A stretch of 15,809 bases of DNA from an uncultured Eubacteriales bacterium. Lineage in GTDB: Bacteria; Bacillota; Clostridia; Christensenellales; Aristaeellaceae. Shown piece after piece: positions 1-7,673 of the stretch. Each line of letters starts with the position of its first letter. Position 1 is the stretch's first letter. The notes under the pieces were generated by a model, which ran no database searches, was not told the origin of the DNA, and saw only the letters and a list, made by a program, of their open reading frames with translations. The position numbers and the translations under genes are program-made. The stretch covers positions 1-15,809 of the forward strand of contig CACZOT010000181.1 in assembly GCA_902782795.1 (NCBI GenBank). The letters run 5' to 3'.

Positions 1-1
1 C

Positions 2-1096
2 CGCAAGCTCCTCACGGGCTATTTCGATCCGCAGGGGGAGATCGGGGAGTACGTCTCCTTCCGCGAAGGGATGACCGTGTGCGTATGCATCCTCGTCCCG
101 CAGGACAGGGAGCAGATCAGCCAGGAGCTCTTCGGCGCGGTCCAGAGCGTCCTCGCAGGAACGCCGGGCCTGTCGGTCGAGTACAGCGATTCCTGGAACC
201 GGGGCCTGACCGTCATCCTCGGCGCGGATCTGGAGGATACGGTTCGGACCACGCTGGATCATCTCCGGGCCGCAATGGACGCGAGCGGCGGGGAAGCGAA
301 GCTGTACACGGGCAGCATGGCGCAGGGCTTTATCGGTATCAGCACTTCCTACCAGACGGCCCTGGACAGGATCTATTATCTTCCGGACCGGCTCAACCGG
401 TTCTATTTCCCCTTCGATTGGGAAGGCCAGCTGCTGACCGCGATCGAACAGCGCAAGCGGGACGCGATCGAGGCCATCTTCCACGGCCTGCGCGAAGAGA
501 ATACGAAGCGCCTCAAGGAGAACAAGATCGGCCATGCGGACCTGTTGCAGTTCTTTGCCAGGATGACGGAAGTGCTCAGGCGCAGCGCGCGGGATCACGG
601 CCTGGAAGAGGACCATCTCCGTCCGCTCACGGCGCCCGCCTCCGAGCAGGACGGAGAGAAGATGTGGAAGTCCCTGCGGGACGCCGCCATGGCGATCTGC
701 GGCGAGCTGGAGAAGCGGTACTCCTCCGCCACGCCCACAGAGGAAGCTGTGATCGCCTATATCGACGAGCACTACGCCGACCCGGATCTGAGCGTCACGA
801 CGCTGGAGGAACGCTTCGGGCTCAGCACGACCACGCTGAACAAGGGGATCCGCAAGCTCACCGGGCAGACCTTCGCGCCATATTTGATCGGCAGGCGCAT
901 CGAAGAGAGCAAGAAGCTGCTCGCGGATCCGGAGATGCGCGTGTCCACGATCGTCCCCCTGGTGGGCTATGAAAACGAGTATTCGTTCCGCCGGGCGTTC
1001 GCCAACACCACGGGGGAAAAGGTGCAGGATTACAGAAAACGGATCCTGGAACAGAAACGGGAACAGGACCGGGGAGACCGGGACCAGATAGAATAG
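2..1096 (+). CDS. AraC-family transcriptional regulator, YesN-like, 5' partial
   Basis: The reading frame is open from the first bases of the window, so the N-terminus lies upstream; 364 residues are visible. The last ~110 residues (about 247-356) are an AraC-type DNA-binding domain: a first helix-turn-helix after EEAVIAYIDEHYADPDLS and a second in the typical form VGYENEYSFRRAFANTTGEKVQDYR. The preceding ~240 residues resemble the cytoplasmic linker of YesN-like regulators (ISTSYQTALDRIYYLP, then a helical stretch around FDWEGQLLTAIEQRKRDAIEAI). The beginning, RKLLTGYFDPQGEIGEY, matches in style the cytoplasmic segment of the second AraC protein in this window, which follows a membrane helix. 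By that analogy this protein probably also has an outer sensor domain and a membrane anchor beyond the window; that is inference. It ends 23 bases before the hydrolase gene, suggesting one transcript. The AraC assignment is firm; the ligand is unknown. Confidence 0.88.
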   Translation, partial: RKLLTGYFDPQGEIGEYVSFREGMTVCVCILVPQDREQISQELFGAVQSVLAGTPGLSVEYSDSWNRGLTVILGADLEDTVRTTLDHLRAAMDASGGEAKLYTGSMAQGFIGISTSYQTALDRIYYLPDRLNRFYFPFDWEGQLLTAIEQRKRDAIEAIFHGLREENTKRLKENKIGHADLLQFFARMTEVLRRSARDHGLEEDHLRPLTAPASEQDGEKMWKSLRDAAMAICGELEKRYSSATPTEEAVIAYIDEHYADPDLSVTTLEERFGLSTTTLNKGIRKLTGQTFAPYLIGRRIEESKKLLADPEMRVSTIVPLVGYENEYSFRRAFANTTGEKVQDYRKRILEQKREQDRGDRDQIE

Positions 1097-1119
1097 TATT
1101 TCGCAGGGAGGGGAAACGA

Positions 1120-1896
1120 ATGGATACGCAGAAAACGGTGCTGATCCTGATCGATGGGATGCGGAGCGACGCGATCGCTCAATGCGGGGAACCCTGGGCG
1201 CAGAAGCTGATCGCGGACAGCGCGTCCTGCCTGGAGGCCCGGACGGTCATGCCTTCGGTGACGCTGCCGTGCCACATGTCGCTGTTCTACAGCGTGGACG
1301 TGGAGCGGCATGGGGTCACCACGAATTTCTTTTCGCCCATGGTGCGGCCCCTGGACGGCCTCATCGAGTGTCTGAGCAAGGAAGGGAAAAAGAGCGCGTT
1401 TTTCTACACCTGGGAGCATCTGCGCGATCTGACCCGCCCGGGCGGCCTGGCGTATTCCCTCCTGATCAATATGTTCGAAAACCCGGACCCGGACGATCAG
1501 GTCACGGACGCGGCCATCGCGTATATTCAGAAGATCCGTCCGGATTTCGTCTTCCTGTATTTGGGAGACACGGACGAAGCGGGGCACGATTTCGGCTGGA
1601 TGGGCGAGAAGTACCTGGATACCGTAGCGAACGCCTGGCGATGCGTCCGGCGCGTCCGCGAGACCATCCCCGAGGAATACAACATCATCGTCACGGCGGA
1701 CCACGGCGGCCACGACCGCACGCACGGCACGGACCTGCCGGAGGATATGACGATACCGGTGATCTGCAACGGCCCGGCGTTCCCGACAGGGACGGTTCTC
1801 AAGCAGGCGTCGATCAAGGATATCGCCCCCACGATCGCCCGCTTGGCGGGCGTGACCGCGCCGAAAACCTGGGAGGGCCATCCGCTGCTGGAATAG
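1120..1896 (+). CDS. alkaline phosphatase superfamily protein (nucleotide pyrophosphatase/phosphodiesterase type)
   Basis: A 258-residue protein of the type I phosphodiesterase/nucleotide pyrophosphatase branch of the alkaline phosphatase superfamily, which hydrolyses phosphate mono- or diesters with two metal ions. All expected ligands are visible: Asp12 in LILIDGMRSD, nucleophile Thr48 in MPSVTLPCHMS, Asp152 and His156 in the family pattern DEAGH, Asp194-His195 in TADHGGHD, and His202 in RTHGTD. It is shorter than secreted family members and has neither signal peptide nor membrane segment, so a cytoplasmic enzyme acting on a small soluble ester is likely; the substrate cannot be read from sequence. 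The ATG follows GGGAGGGG (1106-1113) by 6 bases. It lies 23 bases after the AraC gene and is closed by a terminator 62 bases downstream, so the two probably share a transcript. Fold and metal centre are secure; a phosphoglycerate-mutase-like or phosphonate-hydrolase-like specificity cannot be excluded. Confidence 0.88.
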   Translation: MDTQKTVLILIDGMRSDAIAQCGEPWAQKLIADSASCLEARTVMPSVTLPCHMSLFYSVDVERHGVTTNFFSPMVRPLDGLIECLSKEGKKSAFFYTWEHLRDLTRPGGLAYSLLINMFENPDPDDQVTDAAIAYIQKIRPDFVFLYLGDTDEAGHDFGWMGEKYLDTVANAWRCVRRVRETIPEEYNIIVTADHGGHDRTHGTDLPEDMTIPVICNGPAFPTGTVLKQASIKDIAPTIARLAGVTAPKTWEGHPLLE

Positions 1897-1957
1897 GCTG
1901 GCTTCATCAGGCGGGACGCTCGCGGGTCCAAAGGACGCGCCTGGCACAGGGACATAA

Positions 1958-2005
1958 ACATCGGCGGCTCCCGGCACTCCGGACGGGCCGCTGATGTCTT
2001 TTTTT
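1958..2005 (+). terminator. Rho-independent terminator after the phosphodiesterase gene
   Basis: An 11-bp stem pairs ACATCGGCGGC (1958-1968) with GCCGCTGATGT (1987-1997), with one G-T wobble. A smaller CCGG/CCGG hairpin sits in the loop, and CTTTTTTT follows (seven T, 1999-2005). It lies 62 bases after the hydrolase stop codon and closes the AraC-hydrolase unit. Confidence 0.93.
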
Positions 2006-2300
2006 CGATCCGAACCCTCACAGGACGGTCTCCTTCCGCCGCGCCGGGCCTGCGATCCATCCGTTTTCGCCGGAGCGGAACGGGCGATGGGCCGATCCCT
2101 ATAGTCCGGCGCCGCCCTGGCGGCGCGTGTGAGCGCCTGCCCGCTTTGGAAAAACGCTTCGTCCCAGGCTCTGAACAGGACGGTGGGGGTCCAAACGTTT
2201 TTCCCGCTCGGCCCGCTGTTTTCGCGGGGGCTTGGGCCTGTTCGGCGTTCGTGGGAGGACGTCCTTTTTCCGGAAATGGATAGCAAAGCCGCATGCCCTA
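2006..2300. other. gene-free stretch between terminator and sbcDC promoter
   Basis: About 295 bases with no supported gene on either strand. Open frames exist but lack ribosome binding sites and any recognisable protein. The only structure seen is a near-perfect GC palindrome, GCGCCGCC-CT-GGCGGCGC (2109-2126), and a weaker CCCGC/GCGGG hairpin near 2213-2229. Neither is followed by a T-run, so neither looks like a terminator. Confidence 0.5.
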
Positions 2301-2309
2301 TGCTATACT
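2301..2309 (+). promoter_or_regulatory. extended -10 promoter for sbcDC
   Basis: TGCTATACT carries a TGn extension directly before the -10 hexamer TATACT (2304-2309), one mismatch from consensus. No good -35 box lies 17 bases upstream, which is tolerated in extended -10 promoters. Transcription would start near 2316, leaving a leader of about 170 nt before the sbcD ATG at 2489. The call rests on motif and position only. Confidence 0.6.
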
Positions 2310-2474
2310 ATTATGAATCAATCGGGAAAAACGCGGCCAAAACCCGTCGAAAATACAAAACGCTGCGAAGGCATACGCGTGCATTTTTGGCAGGCGTTCG
2401 AGCCGCGAATCAGAGAATCCGGAAAAGCAAAGATGAGTTGAGAAGCGATGTCAACCTCGGAACAAAAGCGGGAA

Positions 2475-2480
2475 AAGGAG
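2475..2480 (+). promoter_or_regulatory. ribosome binding site fixing the sbcD start
   Basis: AAGGAG lies 8 bases before the ATG at 2489. The sbcD frame stays open for about 120 codons further upstream, so this site, together with the family-typical N-terminus MKCLHLSDLHLG directly after it, decides the start. Upstream in-frame candidates (GTG at 2129, ATG at 2276) would precede the promoter and add sequence unlike the family. Confidence 0.8.
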
Positions 2481-2488
2481 TCTGCAAC

Positions 2489-3631
2489 ATGAAATGCCTG
2501 CATTTGTCGGATCTGCATCTGGGCAAGCGGCTGATCGAGGTCTCGCTGCTGGAGGACCAGCGGGCCATCCTCGATCAGATCGCGGCCATTGCCGAAGAAG
2601 AGCGGCCCCAGGCGGTGCTCATCGCCGGGGACGTGTACGACCGCAGCAACCCGCCCGCGGAGGCCATGACGCTGTTCGGGCAGTTTGTCCGCAGGCTGAC
2701 GGGCCTGGGCTGCAAGGTGCTGGTCATCAGCGGCAACCACGATTCCGCGGAGCGCGTCGCCTATTTCGGGGAGCTGGTGCGGGAAAACGGCGTGTACCTG
2801 TCCCCGGTGTACGATGGGCGCATCGAGCCCGTCACGCTGGAGGACGAGCAGGGCGAAGTGCGGTTTTACCTGATGCCCTATGTGCATCCGGAAGTCGTGC
2901 GGGGCCTCTTCCCGGAGGAGACCGTGGCCGACGCCAACGACGCCGCCCGGCTGGTGCTCGGCGCGCTGGAGCCGGATCCGTCCTGCAGGAACGTGATCCT
3001 GTCCCACCAGCTGATACTGGGCAGCGCATTTGACGAGCGGGAACAGAAGGCCGTGGGAACGCTGGACAGGGTGGATCCCCGGCTGTACGACGCCTTCGAT
3101 TACGTGGCCCTGGGCCACATCCACAAGGCGCAGTGTGTGGGCCGGGAGGACGGCACCATGCGTTATTGCGGCACGCCGCTGAAATACTCCAAGAAAGAAG
3201 CGCTGACAGACAAGACCGTCACTCTGGTGGAGCTGGGGGCCAAGGGCGATGTGCGGTGCAAAGAGATCCCGCTGCGGCCGAAGCGTGAAATGCGGCTGGA
3301 ACGGGGTACCTTCGACGAGCTGATGGCCAAGGGCCCCGATCAGGGCCGCGAGGACGACTATTTCTTCATCACGCTGACGGACGAGGAGGACGTTCCCAAC
3401 GCCGCGGCCCGCCTGCGCAACCGCTTCGGCAAGGTGCTGGCGCTGGATTTTGACAACTCCCGCACCCGTTCCGGAGATGTCGTCGATCTCGGCTCGGTGG
3501 ACGCCGAGGAAAAGAGCCCCATGGAGCTGTTGGAGGAGCTGTATCGAATCATGCGCAATCGCGATATGAGCGACGAGGCGAAGGCCTTTGCCATGCGGGC
3601 GATGCGGGAAACGGAGGGCTTTGAGGCATGA
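2489..3631 (+). CDS. sbcD: exonuclease subunit SbcD (Mre11-like nuclease)
   Basis: A 380-residue Mre11-type nuclease, catalytic subunit of the SbcCD complex that opens DNA hairpins and trims double-strand ends or protein-blocked ends in an ATP-dependent manner. The two-metal phosphoesterase motifs appear in order: Asp8 and His10 in LSDLHLG, Asp48 in AGDVYDR, Asn83-His84-Asp85 in SGNHDSAER, His173 in ILSHQ, and His210/His212 in ALGHIH. The region after about residue 265 corresponds to the C-terminal SbcD capping domain, and the length is usual for Firmicute SbcD. The stop codon overlaps the sbcC start as ATGA, so the two subunits are probably translationally coupled. An extended -10 promoter sits about 185 bases upstream. 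Identification is very secure. Confidence 0.97.
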   Translation: MKCLHLSDLHLGKRLIEVSLLEDQRAILDQIAAIAEEERPQAVLIAGDVYDRSNPPAEAMTLFGQFVRRLTGLGCKVLVISGNHDSAERVAYFGELVRENGVYLSPVYDGRIEPVTLEDEQGEVRFYLMPYVHPEVVRGLFPEETVADANDAARLVLGALEPDPSCRNVILSHQLILGSAFDEREQKAVGTLDRVDPRLYDAFDYVALGHIHKAQCVGREDGTMRYCGTPLKYSKKEALTDKTVTLVELGAKGDVRCKEIPLRPKREMRLERGTFDELMAKGPDQGREDDYFFITLTDEEDVPNAAARLRNRFGKVLALDFDNSRTRSGDVVDLGSVDAEEKSPMELLEELYRIMRNRDMSDEAKAFAMRAMRETEGFEA

Positions 3632-6600
3632 GACCGATTCGATTGGTGATGCAGGCCTTCGGGCCCTACGCGGGACGTCAGGAGCTGTATTTGGACGACC
3701 TGGGCGACACGGGCCTCTACGCCATCACCGGCGAGACCGGCGCGGGCAAGACGACCATCTTCGACGCCATCGTCTACGCCCTCTACGGCAGCGGCAGCGG
3801 CGAAGACCGCAGCGCCGGCAGGGATTTCCGCTCCGTGGCGGCGGACCCGGACGTGGAAACCTTCGTGGAACTGGAATTCGTCAGCAGGGGAAAGACCTAC
3901 CGCGTCCGGCGCAGCCCGGACCAGGCCCTCACAGGCAAACGCAAGGCGGAACTCGTGGCCAGGCCGGCGTCGCAAACGCTGACCATGCCGGACGGAACGA
4001 GGTATACCCGCAAGAGCGAGATCGACGAGCGCATCGAGCGGGACATCCTGGGCGTGACGAAGGACCAGTTCAACCAGATCGTGATGATCGCCCAGGGGGA
4101 ATTCCGCAAACTGCTCCGCGCCGATACCCAGGAGCGCACGAAGATTTTGCGCAGGATCTTCCGGACGGAGCGCTTCGACGCGCTCTCCCGCCAGATGGAC
4201 GCGATGTGCCGGGAGAAATACCAGGAGCTGGGAAGCGCCCGGGAGAAGATCGCCTACGCTCTCAGGACGATGAGCGCGGAGCCCGGAGACGGCCTGTCCG
4301 CCGAGCTGCAGGCAATGCGGCAAATCGAGGCCAAAGCGCTCGACGTCCAGGAAGCCCTTGCGCTCGCCGGACGGATCGAGACGGCCGACCAGGCGGATTA
4401 CGACGCCGCCAAGGCGGAGCTGGAGCGGACGGAACAGGAGAAGGATACCGCCAGATCCGCCCTGGAGAGGGGCAGAGATCAGCTGCGCAAGCAGGCGGAC
4501 AGAGACCAGCTCCGCGAGACGCAGGCGCTGCAGGAGAAGCAGCTCGCCGCGAAAGGTGAAGCGCTGGAACGGGCGAAGGACCGGCAAGGAGATATCGACC
4601 GGCTGGGGCGTGAGATCATTCTGGAAAAGAGCGACTTGCCAAAGTACGAGACTCTCGAAGCCTTGGCGCGGGAGCGCGACGACAGGCGGAAGGCGTTGAG
4701 GGATCAGGAAGCCATCGCGAGAAGGGCCGGGGAGGCCGCCGCGCAATTGAGGCAGAAGGATGGCACGCTGGACCGGGAGGCCGAAGGTCTCCAGGACGCC
4801 GCGGAGCGGCAGCTCAAAGCCGGCGGCGAACTGAATGAGGCGCGCGCCAAGGGGAAGCGGCTGGCCGAATTGAACGCCAGAACGGAAGCACGCGACCAGG
4901 CCAAGACGCGCCTGAAGGTTCGCGGCGAGGACTTGGCGATAGCCCGCGATAGCGAACGGGATGCGGGTGAAAAGCTGCAAAAGCTGACCGAAGAGGTGGA
5001 AGCGCTGGGCAATACCGAGTTGGTCCTCTCTCGCTTGAACGAGGAGATGGGCAAGCTCGACGCCGAAGCGGAGAGCATGGCCAGCCTTGCGAAATCCTTG
5101 GGAGAATTCCGAACCGCGCAGGCGCGGCTGGCCCAAGCGCAGGCCAGCTACGAGACGAAGAAGCGCGAGGCGGAGGCGCTCCGGGAGAAGGCCGGAAAAC
5201 TCCGCGGCGGCTATAACGACAGCATCGCCGGGATCTGGGCTTCCGAATTGGTCGAGGGCCAGCCGTGCCCGGTGTGCGGCAGCGTCCATCATCCCCACAA
5301 GGCGGAGCTGGCGGAGGCCGTGACGGAACAGGAGGCGAAGGCCGCCGAAGCGGCGGCGGCGGACGCGGAGCGGCAATGCAACGCGCAGGCGCAGGCGTGC
5401 GCCGTGCAGCGGGAGAACTGCGAGGGCCGCAGAAGGCAAATCGCCGAAATGCTCCCGGAGACCGTGGAAGCGGAATGGGAGGGGGAGACCGCGAGACGGC
5501 GTGCCGCGAACGCCAAGGCGAAGGCGGCGAAGGAGGGCGACATCCACAGAGCGAACAGGGCGGACGCGCGCCGCAGGCAGCTGGAGGAAGGCGAACTCCA
5601 GCGGGCCCGGGACGCGGCGGACCGCGCGCGGCAGGTCCGGCAGGGCGCCGAGACCGCGCAGGCGACGGCAAAAACAGAACTGGAGGCCGCCGAGCGCGAG
5701 GTGTCAGCCGCGGCGTCCGGCCTCATGCCGGAGGATTGGACGATTCTCGATCTCAGCGACGCCCTCTCCGCGAACGACCAAATCATCAGAAACCTCGAGA
5801 GGGACGAAAAGCAGGCCCAGGCGGACCAGAGCCGTCTTAAGCAGATCGCCCTGGACAAAAAGCGCATCGCCGATCAATTGCAATTGGCGCAGGAAAAGGG
5901 CCGCGAGGCAGAGAAGCAGGCGGAGCGCCTCTCCGCTGAACTGCAGGCCGAAGAGAACCAGCTGGCTTCTCTCGTAAAAGAGCTGCCCCATCCCGATCGC
6001 GAGGCGTGCGAGGCGTCCATCCGGCGCAAGACCGCGGAGAAGAAAGCCCTGGAGCAGGCGATCTCCGACGCCGCGGAGGCGATGAACGCGCTGGAGAAGG
6101 ACGCGGCGCGGACGAAGGGGCAGATCCAGTCGCTGGAGGACGCCTTGAAGGGCCTGCCTCCCGTGGATCTTGCTGCGCTGCAAACGGCGTATGCCGAGAA
6201 GGACGTCGCCTGCGCCGCCGCCGGAGGGAGGGAGAAGGCCGTCCATACCCGCAGGACGATCAACGCGGAACAGATCAAAGCCCTGCGGAATCAGGCGGAG
6301 GCGTCCCGGGCCCTGGAGAGGGAATACAGGGTGATGAAGGACGTCGCCGACACCGCCAAGGGCGACGTGACGGGCCGGGAAAGCGTCACGCTGGAGACCT
6401 TTGTCCAGACCTCCTATTTCGACCGGATCATCGGCTACGCCAACCGCCGCCTGATCCATATGTCCCGGAACCAGTACGATCTGGCCCGGCAGGACGCTGC
6501 GCAGGGCGACAAACGCTCCCAATCCGGCTTGGGGCTGGATGTGGTGGACCACGCCAACGGGACCCGTCGGGCCGTGAGCACGCTCTCCGGCGGCGAGGGC

Positions 6601-6879
6601 TTCCTGGCGTCTCTGTCGCTGGCGCTGGGCATGTCCGACGCCATCCAGGCGAGCGCTACCTCCGCCGTGCAGCTGGATACCATGTTCGTGGACGAAGGCT
6701 TCGGCTCGCTCAGCGAGCGGTTCCTGGGCTTGGTCATGGACGAGCTGAACGATACCGCCAATTCCGGCCACAGGCTGATCGGCGTCATCTCCCATGTGGA
6801 CGATGTCAAGGAGGGCATCGAGCGCCGCATCGAAGTCACCAAAGATGAAAACGGCGTCAGCCGGGCGAACATCGTCTGA
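3628..6879 (+). CDS. sbcC: exonuclease subunit SbcC (Rad50-like ATPase)
   Basis: A 1083-residue SMC/Rad50-like ATPase, partner of SbcD; it dimerises on DNA and gates the nuclease by ATP binding. The N-terminal lobe has Walker A GETGAGKTT at 35-43, and FNQIVMIAQGEFRKLL (ending near 170) is the typical Q-loop-region segment. Two long Glu/Arg/Ala-rich coiled-coil arms flank the zinc hook CPVCG at 547-551, placed almost at the middle as expected. The C-terminal lobe carries signature LSGGE at 986-990, Walker B with Asp1022-Glu1023 in MFVDEGFGSLSE, and the H-loop His1056 in VISHV. The start overlaps the sbcD stop by 4 bases, with GGAGG at 3613-3617 inside sbcD. All ATPase motifs are intact and the length is normal. 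A terminator follows 75 bases after the stop. Confidence 0.97.
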   Translation: MRPIRLVMQAFGPYAGRQELYLDDLGDTGLYAITGETGAGKTTIFDAIVYALYGSGSGEDRSAGRDFRSVAADPDVETFVELEFVSRGKTYRVRRSPDQALTGKRKAELVARPASQTLTMPDGTRYTRKSEIDERIERDILGVTKDQFNQIVMIAQGEFRKLLRADTQERTKILRRIFRTERFDALSRQMDAMCREKYQELGSAREKIAYALRTMSAEPGDGLSAELQAMRQIEAKALDVQEALALAGRIETADQADYDAAKAELERTEQEKDTARSALERGRDQLRKQADRDQLRETQALQEKQLAAKGEALERAKDRQGDIDRLGREIILEKSDLPKYETLEALARERDDRRKALRDQEAIARRAGEAAAQLRQKDGTLDREAEGLQDAAERQLKAGGELNEARAKGKRLAELNARTEARDQAKTRLKVRGEDLAIARDSERDAGEKLQKLTEEVEALGNTELVLSRLNEEMGKLDAEAESMASLAKSLGEFRTAQARLAQAQASYETKKREAEALREKAGKLRGGYNDSIAGIWASELVEGQPCPVCGSVHHPHKAELAEAVTEQEAKAAEAAAADAERQCNAQAQACAVQRENCEGRRRQIAEMLPETVEAEWEGETARRRAANAKAKAAKEGDIHRANRADARRRQLEEGELQRARDAADRARQVRQGAETAQATAKTELEAAEREVSAAASGLMPEDWTILDLSDALSANDQIIRNLERDEKQAQADQSRLKQIALDKKRIADQLQLAQEKGREAEKQAERLSAELQAEENQLASLVKELPHPDREACEASIRRKTAEKKALEQAISDAAEAMNALEKDAARTKGQIQSLEDALKGLPPVDLAALQTAYAEKDVACAAAGGREKAVHTRRTINAEQIKALRNQAEASRALEREYRVMKDVADTAKGDVTGRESVTLETFVQTSYFDRIIGYANRRLIHMSRNQYDLARQDAAQGDKRSQSGLGLDVVDHANGTRRAVSTLSGGEGFLASLSLALGMSDAIQASATSAVQLDTMFVDEGFGSLSERFLGLVMDELNDTANSGHRLIGVISHVDDVKEGIERRIEVTKDENGVSRANIV

Positions 6880-6953
6880 CCGGCAGGCCGAACGCGAGAG
6901 CGCCGATCGCAAGGGCCGCCAAGGGGTGCGTACTGCGGACAGGCGTTTCCGCC

Positions 6954-6989
6954 AACAGGGGAAACCGGTAAGCGGGATCCCCTGTTTTT
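6954..6989 (+). terminator. Rho-independent terminator after sbcC
   Basis: A perfect 9-bp stem, AACAGGGGA (6954-6962) with TCCCCTGTT (6978-6986), has a 15-base loop and runs into a T-tract (6985-6989). It separates the sbcDC unit from the threonine operon promoter about 145 bases further on. Confidence 0.88.
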
Positions 6990-7134
6990 CTTGTCCTGAT
7001 GACCTCGTTTCCCGGCGCGAGGGAAGCCGGGTCAGGGCAAAAGTCCTGTTTTCCCGGGAACTCTTCGGGCGATGCCAGAGAGGTGCCTGCGCGTATGCGC
7101 CGTGACGGGCGGCGTGGCGCAGGGGCATTTGTTC

Positions 7135-7163
7135 TTGCCAAAAGGGTCCTGCCCGTGTATAAT
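7135..7163 (+). promoter_or_regulatory. sigma-A-type promoter of the threonine operon
   Basis: A -35 box TTGCCA (7135-7140), a 17-base spacer and a perfect -10 box TATAAT (7158-7163) form a near-consensus housekeeping promoter. The start of transcription would be near 7170, giving a leader of only about 45 nt before the first ATG at 7215. That is too short for a T-box or riboswitch, so control is more likely by a protein bound at or near the promoter. Confidence 0.9.
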
Positions 7164-7181
7164 ATCTTCCATTCACAGATT

Positions 7182-7202
7182 TTGTCCGTGCAATGCGGAC
7201 AA
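7182..7202 (+). promoter_or_regulatory. perfect inverted repeat between promoter and RBS; candidate operator or leader hairpin
   Basis: TTGTCCG (7182-7188) and CGGACAA (7196-7202) are perfect inverted copies separated by TGCAATG. The element starts about 12 bases after the likely transcription start and ends one base before the GGAGG (7204-7208) of the ACT/HTH gene. It could be a DNA operator for a regulator such as the protein encoded directly downstream, or a small mRNA hairpin beside the ribosome binding site. The repeat is directly visible; the role is inference. Confidence 0.5.
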
Positions 7203-7214
7203 CGGAGGAACCGC

Positions 7215-7673
7215 ATGAAGAGACCTGTAAGCTATCTGGTGCGAGAGACGTACCTGCCCAAGGCGCTGCTGCAGACTGCGAAGGCCAAGGAGCTGCTCGC
7301 ATCCGGCCAGGCGGCCGATGTGGATTCCGCGGCCGCTGCGGCGGGGATCTCGCGCAGCACGTTTTATAAGTACCGCGAGGGGATCTTCACCTTTTACGAC
7401 CTGGGGGCCGGGCAGATCGCGAACCTGTCGCTGCGGCTGCAGGACCGCGCGGGAGTCTTGTCAGGCGTGCTCAACGCCGTGGCGGCGTGCGGGGCGAACG
7501 TGCTCACCATCAACCAGGGGCTGCCCTCCTGCCTGGAGGCGCTGGCGACCATGTCCGTGCGCATGGGGGCGTCAGGCGCGAGCCTGCAGGAGCTTCTGGA
7601 AGCGCTGGAGCGGCTCGAGGGCGTCTTGGAAGTGCGGATCGACGGCATCCGGCGACAGGAGGAGAAAGAGTGA
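7215..7673 (+). CDS. ACT domain-containing HTH protein, PheB/UPF0735 family
   Basis: A 152-residue protein in two parts. Residues 1-56 match the small DNA-binding-like segment of the PheB/UPF0735 family: a helical run, then a helix-turn-helix around VDSAAAAAGISRSTFYKYR. Residues ~68-147 form an ACT domain (LSLRLQDRAGVLSGVLNAVA, ANVLTINQ), a fold that binds small molecules, often amino acids. The start is set by GGAGG 6 bases upstream; an in-frame extension upstream would cross the promoter. It is the first gene of the threonine operon and its stop overlaps the hom start as GTGA. I recall that Bacillus subtilis ThrR, an ACT-domain repressor of hom-thrCB, belongs to this family, but cannot verify it here. 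A threonine-sensing autoregulator is therefore the best guess; an allosteric partner of homoserine dehydrogenase is an alternative. Confidence 0.9.
   Translation: MKRPVSYLVRETYLPKALLQTAKAKELLASGQAADVDSAAAAAGISRSTFYKYREGIFTFYDLGAGQIANLSLRLQDRAGVLSGVLNAVAACGANVLTINQGLPSCLEALATMSVRMGASGASLQELLEALERLEGVLEVRIDGIRRQEEKE
7657..7662 (+). promoter_or_regulatory. ribosome binding site for the GTG start of hom
   Basis: A perfect AGGAGG lies 7 bases before GTG 7670. It decides the start: the hom frame is open further upstream, but only this GTG gives the family N-terminus with the glycine-rich NAD(P) motif directly at residues 3-14. Confidence 0.85.

Noticed and set aside
2313..2441. A 42-codon ORF in the sbcD leader
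   Set aside because: It begins about where transcription would start, so it would have no ribosome binding site, and its sequence shows no conserved features.
2129..2488. N-terminal extension of sbcD to an in-frame GTG at 2129 or ATG at 2276
   Set aside because: The extension would cross the likely promoter, has no ribosome binding site, and would precede the standard SbcD N-terminus; AAGGAG plus ATG at 2489 fits the family exactly.
3358..5547. A 729-codon open frame on the minus strand inside sbcD/sbcC
   Set aside because: It is antisense to intact sbcDC with all motifs present. The translation is rich in Arg, Leu and Pro with no domain signature, typical of a shadow frame.
7164..7214. Possible T-box, riboswitch or leader-peptide attenuator ahead of the threonine operon
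   Set aside because: The predicted leader is only about 45 nt, too short for a T-box or riboswitch, and no threonine/isoleucine-rich leader peptide or terminator lies between promoter and first gene.
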